64,000 nucleotides of DNA from SVEL01 sp017381055 (GCA_036307185.1 JAXJYC010000040.1:60198-124197); one strand, 5' to 3'. Shown: positions 1 to 7,795, counted from the stretch's first letter. Numbers and translations are program-made. Notes: a model not told the origin generated them from the letters alone.

Positions 1-400
1 TAGTACCGGTTCGGTTTTCGTACTGGTCTGCTTCCTCTACTACCTCTACAGAAACAAAATTCTTCACATAGATAACATTTGCACGACCAATTTGCGACAC
101 CCTCCAAATAAGCCCTATATCCTCTAACTCTTTCATCAACCTAGACGCTTTTTCCTTGGCACAATTAAGGTCTTCCATGATGTTGGAGAACGAGTATTTA
201 ATAAATACTCGCTCCTCTTCATCGAACCATCCATTTCTTGCAGAAAGAGACATCCTATCGAGCATAAGTCCGTAGAGCAATTTCGCACTATCAGACAATT
301 CCTTAAACCTTTTATCCGTGATAAGTACCTTTGGCAATCGGTAAAAGGTAAACTGGTCTGCTTCCTTTCCATAATAAAAATCTAATTTCAACTGCTCCAC
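1..400 (-). CDS. repA: Replication initiator protein A, RepA_N domain (3' end beyond the left edge)
   Basis: Plasmid/ICE-type replication initiator; the RepA_N domain is a winged-helix origin-binding domain. The visible N-terminal 133 residues read EQLKLDFYYGKEADQFTFYR, then LPKVLITDKRFKELS, LLYGLMLDRMSLSARNGW, a winged-helix stretch SNIMEDLNCAKEKASRLMKE and the typical NVIYVKNF. This is the family pattern throughout. I chose the GTG at 400 because it follows an AGGGGG Shine-Dalgarno and shares one base with the parB stop (TAGTG), indicating translational coupling. The gene is the third of parA-parB-repA and has no stop before the window edge, so its length is unknown. Its presence next to lysS marks an integrated plasmid-like or conjugative element. 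Confidence 0.85.
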   Translation of the reverse strand, partial: MEQLKLDFYYGKEADQFTFYRLPKVLITDKRFKELSDSAKLLYGLMLDRMSLSARNGWFDEEERVFIKYSFSNIMEDLNCAKEKASRLMKELEDIGLIWRVSQIGRANVIYVKNFVSVEVVEEADQYENRTGT

Positions 401-1287
401 TAACTTGCACCCCCTTTCTCTTTCCATTCGTCAAGTAATTTAAGAATCAGTTCCTCTATATCATCATTTGTCATATCCGGAGTAAAGTAACCATCTAACT
501 TTTTAGAATTAAAGACTACCTTTCTCTTTTCAATTTTGACCGGATTAAGGACTTTTCGAAGCGTAGCCATAGTTAGCTTACCTTCCTTGAATAAATCCTT
601 AATTTCGGCAGATTGTGCGGTTGAAACGCCACAACCAGTGCTTTGGATTACATCATATACCCACTCCTGCATCTCTTTTGATAAAAATGAAATATCAACA
701 CCCTGCACAAAGCCTAATTTCTTTTCATCCACAAGCTTTAACAAATCGTCTATCAACTCTGCGAGCCAAATGTATCTACGCACTGTTTTACTGCTTTCGC
801 CGGTATTCTCTGCCATATTGTCAATTGTGAGACCACCTGCTTTACCTTGATGCTTCAAAGCCTCAAATTTCATCTTATAAGCTTTTGCTTTTTCACTAGG
901 AAGTATATCTTCTCTCTGAATATTTGCATCTACCATAATGATTGTTGCTTCATCATCTGTACAATTCTTCACTATCATAGGCATTGTTTCTTTACCTGCT
1001 AAAACAGAAGCATGATGTCTGCGATGACCTGATATAATTTCATAGCCACCTTTTTCTCTTGGTCTTGCAATGCCCGGCACTAATACACCATACTTTTTTA
1101 TACTCTCAACAGTTTCTGCCATTTTATCATCTTCAACAACACTAAATGGATGGTCTTTAAATGTATGAAGTTCTTCTAAAGGAATTTCTTTAATCTCTCC
1201 CTCTACAACTACCGCTTCATCAGTTCCACCAAACATATCATCATATGACGCTAATTTGATTTTTTCTCCAAGATTTCTTCTACTCAT
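400..1287 (-). CDS. parB: ParB/RepB-type partition protein
   Basis: Centromere-binding partition protein, partner of the ParA encoded just upstream. The N-terminal ParB/Srx domain (about residues 30-120) shows VPGIARPREKGGYEIISGHR followed by RRHHASVLAG and then an ANIQREDILPSEKAKAYK segment. These are the GxRR-type CTP-binding box and the following motif. A central helix-turn-helix (SSKTVRRYIWLAELI, about 165-180) follows. The start is ATG 1287 (MSRRNLGEK), with AAAGGAGG upstream; two extra upstream codons are possible. It overlaps the parA 3' end by 8 nt and its TAG stop overlaps the repA GTG. About 295 residues, normal for the family. Carried on the integrated element, not the chromosomal parB. 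Confidence 0.88.
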   Translation of the reverse strand: MSRRNLGEKIKLASYDDMFGGTDEAVVVEGEIKEIPLEELHTFKDHPFSVVEDDKMAETVESIKKYGVLVPGIARPREKGGYEIISGHRRHHASVLAGKETMPMIVKNCTDDEATIIMVDANIQREDILPSEKAKAYKMKFEALKHQGKAGGLTIDNMAENTGESSKTVRRYIWLAELIDDLLKLVDEKKLGFVQGVDISFLSKEMQEWVYDVIQSTGCGVSTAQSAEIKDLFKEGKLTMATLRKVLNPVKIEKRKVVFNSKKLDGYFTPDMTNDDIEELILKLLDEWKEKGGAS

Positions 1288-2062
1288 TACCAAGTACCTC
1301 CTTTGTTAATGCTTCATAGGCTTTAGCTGCTTTTCCATTCTTATCATACTTATAAATGCTTACGCCCTGAGCAGATATCTCTGCTGCTTTTACAGATAAT
1401 GGAATGCAATTATCAAAAATATGAATATTACTTCCATACACTTGGTAAAGTACCTCTGTAATCTCTTTAGCAAAATTTGTTCTGTAGTCCACCATAGTTA
1501 AGAGGATTCCTAATATATTAAGTTTCTGATTAAGTTTTCTCTTCACTCGGCTAATAGTCTTAAGCAACTGTTCCAATCCCTTGATCGGAAGAAATGCAGC
1601 TTGAACAGGAATAATCACATCATCTGCGGCCACCAAAGCATTTAATGTCAGCTGACCTAAGTTTGGTGAGCAGTCGATGATAACATAGTCATAAGATGAT
1701 TCCACCATCTCAATATATTCCTTTAAGATAGATTCACTACTCATAATTCCGATAAGGGATGTCTCTACACCTGCCAACTCAATATTAGCCGGTAATAAAT
1801 CCACTCCTTCTTCATGATGCAGAATGCCATCTGTTAAAATAAACTTTTCCTCATTCAACACTCTTTCCATAATAGTTGCTACCGTAATCTCTAATGAATC
1901 CGGTTCTTGATATCCTAACGCCTCTGTTAAGCTGCCCTGTGGGTCATTGTCAATTAACAATACTCTTTTACCTGCTCTTGCAAGTCCAATACCTAAATTT
2001 ACTGCTGTAGTAGTCTTTGCTACTCCGCCTTTCTGATTTGCTATAACGATTTTTCTACTCAT
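1280..2062 (-). CDS. parA: ParA/Soj-type partition ATPase
   Basis: Deviant Walker-A ATPase that drives plasmid or ICE partitioning with ParB. The N-terminus MSRKIVIANQKGGVAKTTTA contains the signature KGGVAKTT (residues 11-18), then a Walker A' region ending in LLIDNDPQGSLTEALGY and a Walker B-like YVIIDCSPNLGQLTLNALVA. Length 260 residues, usual for ParA/Soj. The AAAGGAGAGCAATCAT ribosome binding site fixes the start at 2062. First of the tight parA-parB-repA series, and 14 nt downstream of a DUF3970-like small gene, so it is probably expressed with the small genes to its right. Confidence 0.92.
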   Translation of the reverse strand: MSRKIVIANQKGGVAKTTTAVNLGIGLARAGKRVLLIDNDPQGSLTEALGYQEPDSLEITVATIMERVLNEEKFILTDGILHHEEGVDLLPANIELAGVETSLIGIMSSESILKEYIEMVESSYDYVIIDCSPNLGQLTLNALVAADDVIIPVQAAFLPIKGLEQLLKTISRVKRKLNQKLNILGILLTMVDYRTNFAKEITEVLYQVYGSNIHIFDNCIPLSVKAAEISAQGVSIYKYDKNGKAAKAYEALTKEVLGNE

Positions 2063-2076
2063 ATGATTGCTCTCCT

Positions 2077-2256
2077 TTACATTTTCTTATTGCTTTCTTG
2101 TTTCTCAATTTCTAAATATCTTCTGTAATAACGATTAGTTCCTTTGTTTTGAAATGCTTGCGAGGATTCTGTAATCAGAACTTCCGGCTCTTTCTTAAGT
2201 TGTTCCTCTAACCATTCCATATCTTCCTTTGTTCCTTGCATCCTAACCTTAATCAT
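2077..2256 (-). CDS. Small DUF3970-like mobile-element protein (59 aa)
   Basis: A 59-residue protein starting MIKVRMQGTKEDMEWLEE and ending with a NKGTNRYYRRYLEIEKQ-type segment. This resembles the DUF3970 small proteins of Tn916/Tn1549-like elements (KVRIQGT start and a conserved NRYYR block). No function is established. Its ATG lies inside the stop of an upstream 20-codon ORF (ATGA overlap), and its TAA sits 14 nt before the parA start, with the parA ribosome binding site directly after it. The context makes it part of the element's maintenance operon. The family call is from memory of the motif and should be treated as likely, not proven. Confidence 0.6.
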   Translation of the reverse strand: MIKVRMQGTKEDMEWLEEQLKKEPEVLITESSQAFQNKGTNRYYRRYLEIEKQESNKKM

Positions 2257-2315
2257 GTAATCACCTTACTTTCTAATGCAACCATATGAGCTGCACCTAA
2301 CGCTGTATAATTCAT
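2253..2315 (-). CDS. Candidate 20-aa leader ORF upstream of the DUF3970-like gene
   Basis: An ATG preceded by AAAGGAGTGAAAAAAAG opens a 20-codon frame (MNYTALGAAHMVALESKVIT) whose TGA overlaps the ATG of the next gene (ATGA). The good ribosome binding site and the stop-start overlap argue that it is translated, at least to couple translation into the 59-aa gene. No homology is recognised and it could equally be a translational-coupling leader rather than a functional peptide. Confidence 0.35.
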   Translation of the reverse strand: MNYTALGAAHMVALESKVIT

Positions 2316-2330
2316 CTTTTTTTCACTCCT

Positions 2331-2561
2331 TTAATACTCAAATCTTGGGTCCAAACGAAATCCTTCTAAGTACTCATCCAACACGTCCGTATTTACCAGA
2401 CACAATTGACCTACTTTGTACACTGCTCCTGCTTCCTTTGATATCTCTTGGAACTTTGTCATTCCCATAGAATAAAGCTCTGCACCTTCCTTGTAGCGTA
2501 CAAACTTTTTCTTACGCTCTTTGGCTTTCTTGTAATCGTACTTTTCTCTTGTTGCTTCCAT
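2331..2561 (-). CDS. DUF6462-type small HTH (excisionase-like) protein
   Basis: A 76-residue basic protein. The core KFVRYKEGAELYSMGMTKFQ, then EISKEAGAVYKVGQLCLVN and VLDEYLEGFRL, matches the DUF6462/MerR-like excisionase-type proteins found beside tyrosine recombinases of Clostridia ICEs. The N-terminus is Lys/Arg rich. Start ATG 2561 with AAAGGAGACGACT upstream. It is the first gene of the element from this end, directly after a minus-strand terminator and a set of 10-bp direct repeats. That fits a role in binding the element end (excision directionality) or autoregulating the parA-parB-repA operon. Both roles are inferred from family and position. The matching integrase is not in this window. 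Confidence 0.65.
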   Translation of the reverse strand: MEATREKYDYKKAKERKKKFVRYKEGAELYSMGMTKFQEISKEAGAVYKVGQLCLVNTDVLDEYLEGFRLDPRFEY

Positions 2562-2598
2562 AGTCGTCTCCTTTCAAATTTAAACTTTTCTGTAAACG

Positions 2599-2643
2599 CA
2601 AAAAGAGGCTATTTCCTAAAATTTCTTTTAGAAAATAACCTCT
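2599..2643 (-). terminator. Intrinsic terminator between lysS and the integrated element
   Basis: Near-perfect stem AGAGGTTATTTTCTAAAA / TTTTAGGAAATAGCCTCT (minus strand) followed by TTTTT. It terminates leftward transcription arriving from lysS, and so isolates the DUF6462 gene and the partition operon from chromosomal read-through. Confidence 0.75.
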
Positions 2644-2682
2644 AATAATAGATGTTACTGTATTCGTTTAAACTTTTTAAGA

Positions 2683-2712
2683 TTACATACTGTTACGGAC
2701 TTTTACGTACTC
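2683..2712. repeat. Three tandem 10-bp repeats, putative recombinase arm-type sites
   Basis: TTACATACTG, TTACGGACTT and TTACGTACTC follow one another with an exact 10-bp period (one helical turn). They lie 70-100 bp from the lysS stop, at the end of the mobile element. Such short phased direct repeats are what arm-type binding sites of lambda/Tn916-type tyrosine integrases, or excisionase sites, look like. Assignment is inferred from position and spacing only. Confidence 0.4.
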
Positions 2713-2783
2713 TAATGACAATTTGATGTCTTTTTGTTGTCTTTTGCACTCCAAAAACCCCGCAAACCCTTGATTTTACTGGA

Positions 2784-4274
2784 TTATTTGTCAAATGACT
2801 TCATCGTTGGGAAGAATAATACATCTCTAATAGCTGGACTATTTGTCATAAGCATTGTTAATCTATCAATTCCGTAACCGATACCGCCTGTTGGTGGCAT
2901 ACCGATTGAAAGTGCATTTAAGAAATCTTCATCTGTTGTGTTAGCTTCCTCATCACCTGCTGCCAATGCTGCTTCCTGAGCCTTGAAACGCTCTCTCTGG
3001 TCAATTGGATCGTTAAGCTCTGAGTATGCGTTACACATTTCCCAACCGTTCATAAACATCTCGAAACGCTCTACGTACTCTGGATCCTCTGGCTTCTTCT
3101 TTGTAAGTGGAGAAATCTCAATTGGATGATCCATTACGAATGTTGGCTGGATAAGGTGCTCCTCTACGAACTCTTCAAAGAAGAGGTTGAGGATATCACC
3201 CTTTGTATGTCTCTCTTCGAACTCTACGTTCTTTTCCTTAGCGATTGCTCTAGCTTCCTCAAGTGTCTTGATTTCCTTGAAATCTACACCAGAATACTTC
3301 TTAACAGCATCAACCATTGTGATACGCTCGAATGGCTTTGATAAATCCATTGTGTGTTCGCCGTACTGTAAAGTTAAGCTTCCGTTAACTTCCTGTGCTA
3401 CATAACGGAACATGTTCTCTGTAAGGTCCATCATGCCGTGGTAATCTGTATATGCCTGATAAAGCTCCATAAGTGTGAACTCTGGGTTGTGTCTTGTATC
3501 AAGACCTTCGTTACGGAATACTCTACCGATTTCGTATACTCTCTCAAGTCCACCTACGATAAGTCTCTTTAAATATAACTCTAATGAAATTCTAAGTTTT
3601 AAGTCTTCGTTTAATGCATTGAAATGTGTCTCAAATGGTCTAGCTGCTGCTCCACCTGCATTTGATACAAGCATAGGAGTCTCAACTTCCATAAAGCCCT
3701 GTCCATCGAGGAACTTTCTGATAGAGCTAAGTACCTTTGAACGCTTAACAAATGTTTCCTTAACATCAGCATTCATGATAAGGTCTACGTATCTCTGACG
3801 ATATCTTGTATCTGTATCTGTAAGTCCATGGAACTTCTCTGGAAGAATCTGTAATGACTTAGATAACAATGTAACCTTCTGAGCATGAACTGACATCTCG
3901 CCTGTCTTTGTTCTAAATACTATACCTTCGATACCTAAAATATCACCGATATCAAATTTCTTAAAATCAGCGTAATCCTCTTCGCCAATATCATCTCTAG
4001 CCACATATGACTGGATATTACCCTTAAGGTCCTGGATACTGCAGAATGAAGCCTTACCCATTACTCTCTTGAACATCATTCTTCCTGCGATAGTTACAGT
4101 CTGACCTTCTAACTCTTCGAAGTTATCTTTAATGTCTGCACTGTGATGTGTTACATCAAACTTTGTAATCTGGAAAGGATCCTTTCCTCTTGCCTGTAAA
4201 TCAGCAAGCTTTTCATGTCTTACCTTAAGTAACTGATTAACATCTTGTACCTGATTATTGTTCTGTTCAGCCAT
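2784..4274 (-). CDS. lysS: Lysyl-tRNA synthetase, class II
   Basis: Charges tRNA-Lys in the cytoplasm. N-terminal OB-fold anticodon-binding domain (about 60-165; TVTIAGRMMFKRVMGKASF) followed by the class II catalytic domain. Motif 1 includes FMEVETPMLV, motif 2 RVFRNEGLDTRHNPEFT and motif 3 GIGYGIDRLTMLMT. Length 496, standard. The C-terminus (PAIRDVLFFPTMKS) is complete, so the neighbouring element has not truncated the gene. Start ATG 4274 with AGGAAGAAGA upstream. The nearest upstream gene is greA, with a 191-nt gap containing a weak hairpin, so co-transcription is possible but attenuated. The 3' side is the boundary with the integrated element. Confidence 0.97.
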   Translation of the reverse strand: MAEQNNNQVQDVNQLLKVRHEKLADLQARGKDPFQITKFDVTHHSADIKDNFEELEGQTVTIAGRMMFKRVMGKASFCSIQDLKGNIQSYVARDDIGEEDYADFKKFDIGDILGIEGIVFRTKTGEMSVHAQKVTLLSKSLQILPEKFHGLTDTDTRYRQRYVDLIMNADVKETFVKRSKVLSSIRKFLDGQGFMEVETPMLVSNAGGAAARPFETHFNALNEDLKLRISLELYLKRLIVGGLERVYEIGRVFRNEGLDTRHNPEFTLMELYQAYTDYHGMMDLTENMFRYVAQEVNGSLTLQYGEHTMDLSKPFERITMVDAVKKYSGVDFKEIKTLEEARAIAKEKNVEFEERHTKGDILNLFFEEFVEEHLIQPTFVMDHPIEISPLTKKKPEDPEYVERFEMFMNGWEMCNAYSELNDPIDQRERFKAQEAALAAGDEEANTTDEDFLNALSIGMPPTGGIGYGIDRLTMLMTNSPAIRDVLFFPTMKSFDK

Positions 4275-4307
4275 TTTCTTCTTCCTTTCTAACTGTTAGC
4301 TTTTCGC

Positions 4308-4341
4308 TAAAAATCTCATGAACACATTTCGCCCATGAGAT
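4308..4341 (-). terminator. Weak hairpin between greA and lysS (possible attenuator)
   Basis: On the minus strand the stem ATCTCATG / CATGAGAT (13-nt loop) is followed by TTTT shortly before the lysS start. It lies between greA and lysS and could be a weak greA terminator or a lysS leader attenuator. The short stem keeps confidence low. Confidence 0.35.
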
Positions 4342-4465
4342 AATGATTATATGCAGTCCTTAGACAACTACAATTATTACAATCGTAACTGCCTAAGAAC
4401 TATGTTTTTATTATTTATGTCTGATAATTTATGTCAAATATTTTGCTCATAATAATGTAGAATTA

Positions 4466-4951
4466 TTAGTCGTTTACTCTCTCAATTGAAAGTACCTTGT
4501 ACTTCATAGGGCCATCCTGTGACTCTACAATAACTACATTACCAACCTTCTTACCGATAAGAGCGCTACCAAGTGGTGATTCATTTGAAATCATACCGTT
4601 AAGGCTGCTTGCTTCTGTTGAACCAACAAGCTTAAACTCTAACTCTTCATCATATTCCTTATCAAGAATTGTAACCTTACATCCAACGCTGATTTTCTTT
4701 GTATCTACGTCGTCTTCATCTACAACTTCTGCATTCTTAAGGATTTTCTCAATTTCCTCAATACGAGCTTCGATATCTCTCTGCTCATCCTTAGCTGCAT
4801 CATACTCTGCATTCTCTGATAAATCGCCCTGTTCTCTAGCTTCCTTAATCTTCTCAGCTACTTCAGCACGCTTATTTACCTTAAGATCCTCTAATTCCTT
4901 CTCTAATTTTGTAAGACCTGCGTATGTCAAAATATTTTTCTTCTCAGCCAT
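4466..4951 (-). CDS. greA: Transcription elongation factor GreA
   Basis: Rescues backtracked RNA polymerase by stimulating cleavage of the 3' RNA end. N-terminal antiparallel coiled coil with the acidic tip: EQGDLSENAEYDAAKDEQ (about 38-55) carries the conserved D and E residues. It is followed by the FKBP-like C-terminal domain (NESPLGSALIGKKVGNVV). Length 161 from MAEKKNILTYAGL, the family start. A longer in-frame start (4966) lacks any ribosome binding site, so I chose ATG 4951 with GGGG upstream. It has its own consensus promoter inside the end of dusB, and a 5' hairpin. Confidence 0.95.
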   Translation of the reverse strand: MAEKKNILTYAGLTKLEKELEDLKVNKRAEVAEKIKEAREQGDLSENAEYDAAKDEQRDIEARIEEIEKILKNAEVVDEDDVDTKKISVGCKVTILDKEYDEELEFKLVGSTEASSLNGMISNESPLGSALIGKKVGNVVIVESQDGPMKYKVLSIERVND

Positions 4952-4988
4952 TTCGCAATACCCCATTTCGCATTTTTATAGTCAACAA

Positions 4989-5015
4989 TAAGAAACTGGA
5001 AGTACCAGTTTCTTA
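4989..5015 (-). promoter_or_regulatory. Perfect 11-bp hairpin at the 5' end of the greA transcript
   Basis: On the minus strand TAAGAAACTGG / CCAGTTTCTTA with a 5-nt loop lies just downstream of the greA promoter, near the predicted transcription start. The following sequence (TTGTTGA) is only weakly U-rich. It may be a dusB terminator, a 5' stabiliser, or a leader attenuator of greA. The sequence does not decide between these. Confidence 0.5.
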
Positions 5016-5029
5016 CTGTCACTCGTGTG

Positions 5030-5059
5030 ATTATACAATGTAACTTTATACATTGTCAA
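5030..5059 (-). promoter_or_regulatory. greA promoter (TTGACA-18-TATAAT)
   Basis: Consensus sigma-A -35 TTGACA (5059-5054) and -10 TATAAT (5035-5030), 18-bp spacer, on the minus strand. It overlaps the last codons of dusB and points at greA. Confidence 0.75.
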
Positions 5060-6011
5060 CCTTTATTGTATTTATAAGCTCTTCCATTTGCTCGATATTT
5101 TCCACTTGGTTAACAGCATTTCTAAGTGCCGCTGCATGAGGATACCCAAATATGTACCAAGCCACATGCTTACGCATCTCTCTAACGCCTGTATATTCAC
5201 CCTTGTAGTCCACAAGCATACGACAATGTCTAAGTATCATCGCCTTTACTTCTTCTATAGAAGGCCTATCTATCAATGTACCATTCATAAGATACTCATT
5301 TACCTGTTTAAATATCCAAGGATTTCCTCTAGCTGCTCGTCCTATCATAACCATATCACAGCCAGTTTCTTTAATCATTCTTTCAGCATCAAGTGGCGAG
5401 CGTATATCTCCGTTTCCAATAACTGGAATACTAACTGCTTCCTTAACCTGTCTGATGATCTCCCAATCGGCCACACCGCTATAAAACTGTTCTCTAGTTC
5501 TACCGTGAACTGCTATAAGTGATGCTCCTGCCTGCTCTAATCTCTTAGCCACCTCTACAGCATTGACATTCTCATCGTTAAAACCTTTTCTAATCTTTAC
5601 TGTAACTGGTTTCTTTGATTTCTTAACCATAGCTTCTATAATCTGAGCCGCTAGCTCCGGATTTTTCATAAGGGCTGAACCCTCACCATTATTAACAATC
5701 TTTGGCACCGGACATCCCATATTTACATCTATAAAATCATATGGTCCTTCTGAAACTCGTCCAGCGATTTCGCCCATTATATCTGGCTCCGAACCAAATA
5801 GCTGCAATGCAACTGGTCGTTCTGATTCATCAGACTTAAGCAAATCTATGGTATTTTTATTGTTGTATAAAATAGCCTTGGCACTGACCATCTCTGTATA
5901 TATAAGGCCACATTCCTGCTCCTTACATAAAAGACGAAATGGCAGGTCTGTAACTCCCGCCATAGGTCCAAGTGCTACTTTGCCTTGTATTTCTACATTT
6001 CCAATCTGCAT
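5046..6011 (-). CDS. dusB: tRNA-dihydrouridine synthase DusB
   Basis: FMN-dependent reductase that makes dihydrouridine in the tRNA D-loop. TIM-barrel N-terminal domain with LGPMAGVTDLPFRLLC at the start, DVNMGCPVPKIVNNGEGSAL (about 95-115, with the catalytic Cys in NMGCP), KIRKGF, and the FMN-phosphate-binding VIGNGDI and MIGRAARGNPWIF. The helical C-terminal domain contains MRKHVAWYIFGYP. Length 321, normal. Start at 6011 (MQIGNVEIQGKVALGPM) fits the family although the ribosome binding site is weak. The dusB-greA-lysS order is common in Clostridia. Confidence 0.94.
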   Translation of the reverse strand: MQIGNVEIQGKVALGPMAGVTDLPFRLLCKEQECGLIYTEMVSAKAILYNNKNTIDLLKSDESERPVALQLFGSEPDIMGEIAGRVSEGPYDFIDVNMGCPVPKIVNNGEGSALMKNPELAAQIIEAMVKKSKKPVTVKIRKGFNDENVNAVEVAKRLEQAGASLIAVHGRTREQFYSGVADWEIIRQVKEAVSIPVIGNGDIRSPLDAERMIKETGCDMVMIGRAARGNPWIFKQVNEYLMNGTLIDRPSIEEVKAMILRHCRMLVDYKGEYTGVREMRKHVAWYIFGYPHAAALRNAVNQVENIEQMEELINTIKVDNV

Positions 6012-6068
6012 CGTAGTACTCGCTTTCTTGTATATATTCCTGTTTCTCTTTACAAATAATATACTCTT

Positions 6069-6428
6069 TTACTCGGCTGCGCTACCTTCTACAAAGGCAT
6101 CTTCACCAAGAACAAATGCCTTGTAATATAACTCAAGCGCCTCTAAAAGCTCTCTTTTCTTAATCTGTAAATCCTTAATTCTAAGTCCACAGCCAATCTC
6201 ATCAAAAAGGTAATCCTGCTCATCTGTTCTTACCTTGAACTCAAGCTCACCCTCCTCGTTATACTCAAGAGTAAGTATTCCACCGATATCCTCTGTAAAT
6301 ATAACACACATTGCCTTTAATTCATCTTTAACGCTCTCTGGCAATCTATCAAACTCTTCATTAAAATAATACTTCTGTGTGTATGAATTAGCTCCACAGA
6401 GCACCATATTTTCACTATCGTTAAACAT
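6069..6428 (-). CDS. Conserved hypothetical protein, DUF6145-like
   Basis: A 119-residue acidic cytosolic protein without signal peptide or membrane segment. It opens MFNDSENMVLCGANSYTQKY and includes LPESVKDELKAMCVIFTEDIGG and a Glu/Leu-rich C-terminal helix. It resembles a family of small Lachnospiraceae proteins (DUF6145) of unknown function. I place the start at 6428 because AGGAGAAAAGAT precedes that ATG; an upstream in-frame ATG seven codons earlier has no site. It starts 10 nt after the stop of the membrane protein gene and precedes dusB, so the three are probably co-transcribed. Confidence 0.75.
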   Translation of the reverse strand: MFNDSENMVLCGANSYTQKYYFNEEFDRLPESVKDELKAMCVIFTEDIGGILTLEYNEEGELEFKVRTDEQDYLFDEIGCGLRIKDLQIKKRELLEALELYYKAFVLGEDAFVEGSAAE

Positions 6429-6438
6429 ATCTTTTCTC

Positions 6439-6726
6439 CTATAACACAACTATCAATGTAAATATACCAAATCCTAAAAATGCCAAAAAGCCAATTGCCA
6501 ACGTCATTACTCTAAAGTTATCACGTCTCTTGTAATATTTTACAGCAAGTGCTAGATTAATAAGTGCTGTACTAAGGAATATTACTGGAAAAAGAAGAAG
6601 ATTTTCCTCTCTATTAAGTGCTACAAATACAGCACACGTAACAACAACTACTGACAATATTATATTTATTATATCAACCACTCTACCTAAATGTCTAAAT
6701 GGTCTCTTTCTTCTTTCAAAATCCAT
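6439..6726 (-). CDS. Small membrane protein of unknown function (95 aa)
   Basis: Begins MDFERRKRPFRHLGRVVDII. It then has three hydrophobic segments: about residues 18-38 (IINIILSVVVVTCAVFVAL), 45-63 (LLLFPVIFLSTALINLALA) and 75-94 (MTLAIGFLAFLGFGIFTLIV). The N-terminal arginine/lysine-rich stretch suggests a cytosolic N-terminus. I could not recognise a function. Start 6726 is chosen because GGAGG lies 6 nt upstream; the longer frame to 6771 lacks this. Located 64 nt after argF and 10 nt before the DUF6145-like gene. Confidence 0.7.
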   Translation of the reverse strand: MDFERRKRPFRHLGRVVDIINIILSVVVVTCAVFVALNREENLLLFPVIFLSTALINLALAVKYYKRRDNFRVMTLAIGFLAFLGFGIFTLIVVL

Positions 6727-6790
6727 CCTAATCCTCCAAGTATTCGTATGACTATTTATTAATAGCCACATACTCTTTACCGCTTAATTA

Positions 6791-7795
6791 CTATGCTAAA
6801 TGATATCCACCAAGTGTTGCAAGCATTATCGCCTTGATAGAATGCATTCTGTTTTCTGCCTCATCAAATACTACTGACTTTTCTGACTCAAATACTTCGT
6901 CTGTAACCTCAAGCTCTGCTAAGCCAAACTTCTCATATACTTCCTGACCCACCTCTGTCTTAAGGTCGTGGAATGCTGGAAGACAATGCATAAAGATGCT
7001 ATTCTCAGCTGTATTGTCCATTACCTTCTTATTTACCTGATATGGTGAAAGCTCTTTAATTCTTTCTGCCCAAACCTCAGCTGGCTCGCCCATTGAAACC
7101 CATACATCTGTGTAGATAACATTTGCATCCTTTGTGCCAGCCTCAACATCCTCTGTCAATGTGATAGTAGAACCTGCTTCTAACGCATATTCCATACACT
7201 GATCTACAAGCTCTTTAGCTGGGAAATAATTCTTTGATGTACATGCCACAAAATCAATTCCCATCTTTGCACAAGCTATCATTAGTGAATTACCCATATT
7301 GTATCTTGCATCACCCATATATACAAACTTAAGTCCCTTTAAGCAACCAAACTTCTCCTTGATTGTAAGTAAGTCTGCTATCATCTGTGTTGGATGATAC
7401 TCATTTGTAAGACCATTCCATACTGGCACACCAGCATACTCAGCGAGTTCTTCAACTCTCTCCTGACCGAAGCCTCTGTACTCGATACCTTCATACATTC
7501 TACCAAGTACTCTTGCTGTATCCTCTATGCTCTCCTTCTTACCTATCTGAGAACCACTTGGATCAAGATATGTAGAACCCATTCCTAAATCATGAGCTGC
7601 CACCTCAAATGAACATCTTGTTCTTGTACTTGTCTTCTCAAATATAAGGGCTACATTCTTTCCCTTACAATACTCTGTAGAGATACCCTTCTTCTTTTTA
7701 TCCTTTAAATCAGCCGCCAAGTCAATCATATACATGATTTCTTCCGGTGTAAAATCCTTAAGTGTTAAAAAACTACGTCCAACTAAACTTACCAT
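6791..7795 (-). CDS. argF: Ornithine carbamoyltransferase
   Basis: Converts carbamoyl phosphate and ornithine to citrulline in arginine biosynthesis, or works in reverse in the arginine deiminase pathway. Carbamoyl-phosphate signature STRTR (EKTSTRTRCSFEVAAHDLG, about 54-72), WNGLTNEYHPTQMIADLLT with the HPTQ motif, SMGEP ornithine-binding loop (YTDVWVSMGEPAEVW) and HCLPAFHD (about 273-280). Length 334, standard. No arginine deiminase or carbamate kinase is adjacent, so a biosynthetic role (argF rather than arcB) is more likely. It has its own upstream promoter. Confidence 0.93.
   Translation of the reverse strand: MVSLVGRSFLTLKDFTPEEIMYMIDLAADLKDKKKKGISTEYCKGKNVALIFEKTSTRTRCSFEVAAHDLGMGSTYLDPSGSQIGKKESIEDTARVLGRMYEGIEYRGFGQERVEELAEYAGVPVWNGLTNEYHPTQMIADLLTIKEKFGCLKGLKFVYMGDARYNMGNSLMIACAKMGIDFVACTSKNYFPAKELVDQCMEYALEAGSTITLTEDVEAGTKDANVIYTDVWVSMGEPAEVWAERIKELSPYQVNKKVMDNTAENSIFMHCLPAFHDLKTEVGQEVYEKFGLAELEVTDEVFESEKSVVFDEAENRMHSIKAIMLATLGGYHLA

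Noticed and set aside
2276..2470. 64-aa plus-strand frame opposite the DUF6462 gene
   Set aside because: Shadow of the minus-strand gene, which has a family match and a good ribosome binding site.
4275..4465. Possible T-box upstream of lysS
   Set aside because: No T-box core or NCCA-binding bulge seen; lysS in Clostridia is not commonly T-box controlled; only a weak hairpin is present.
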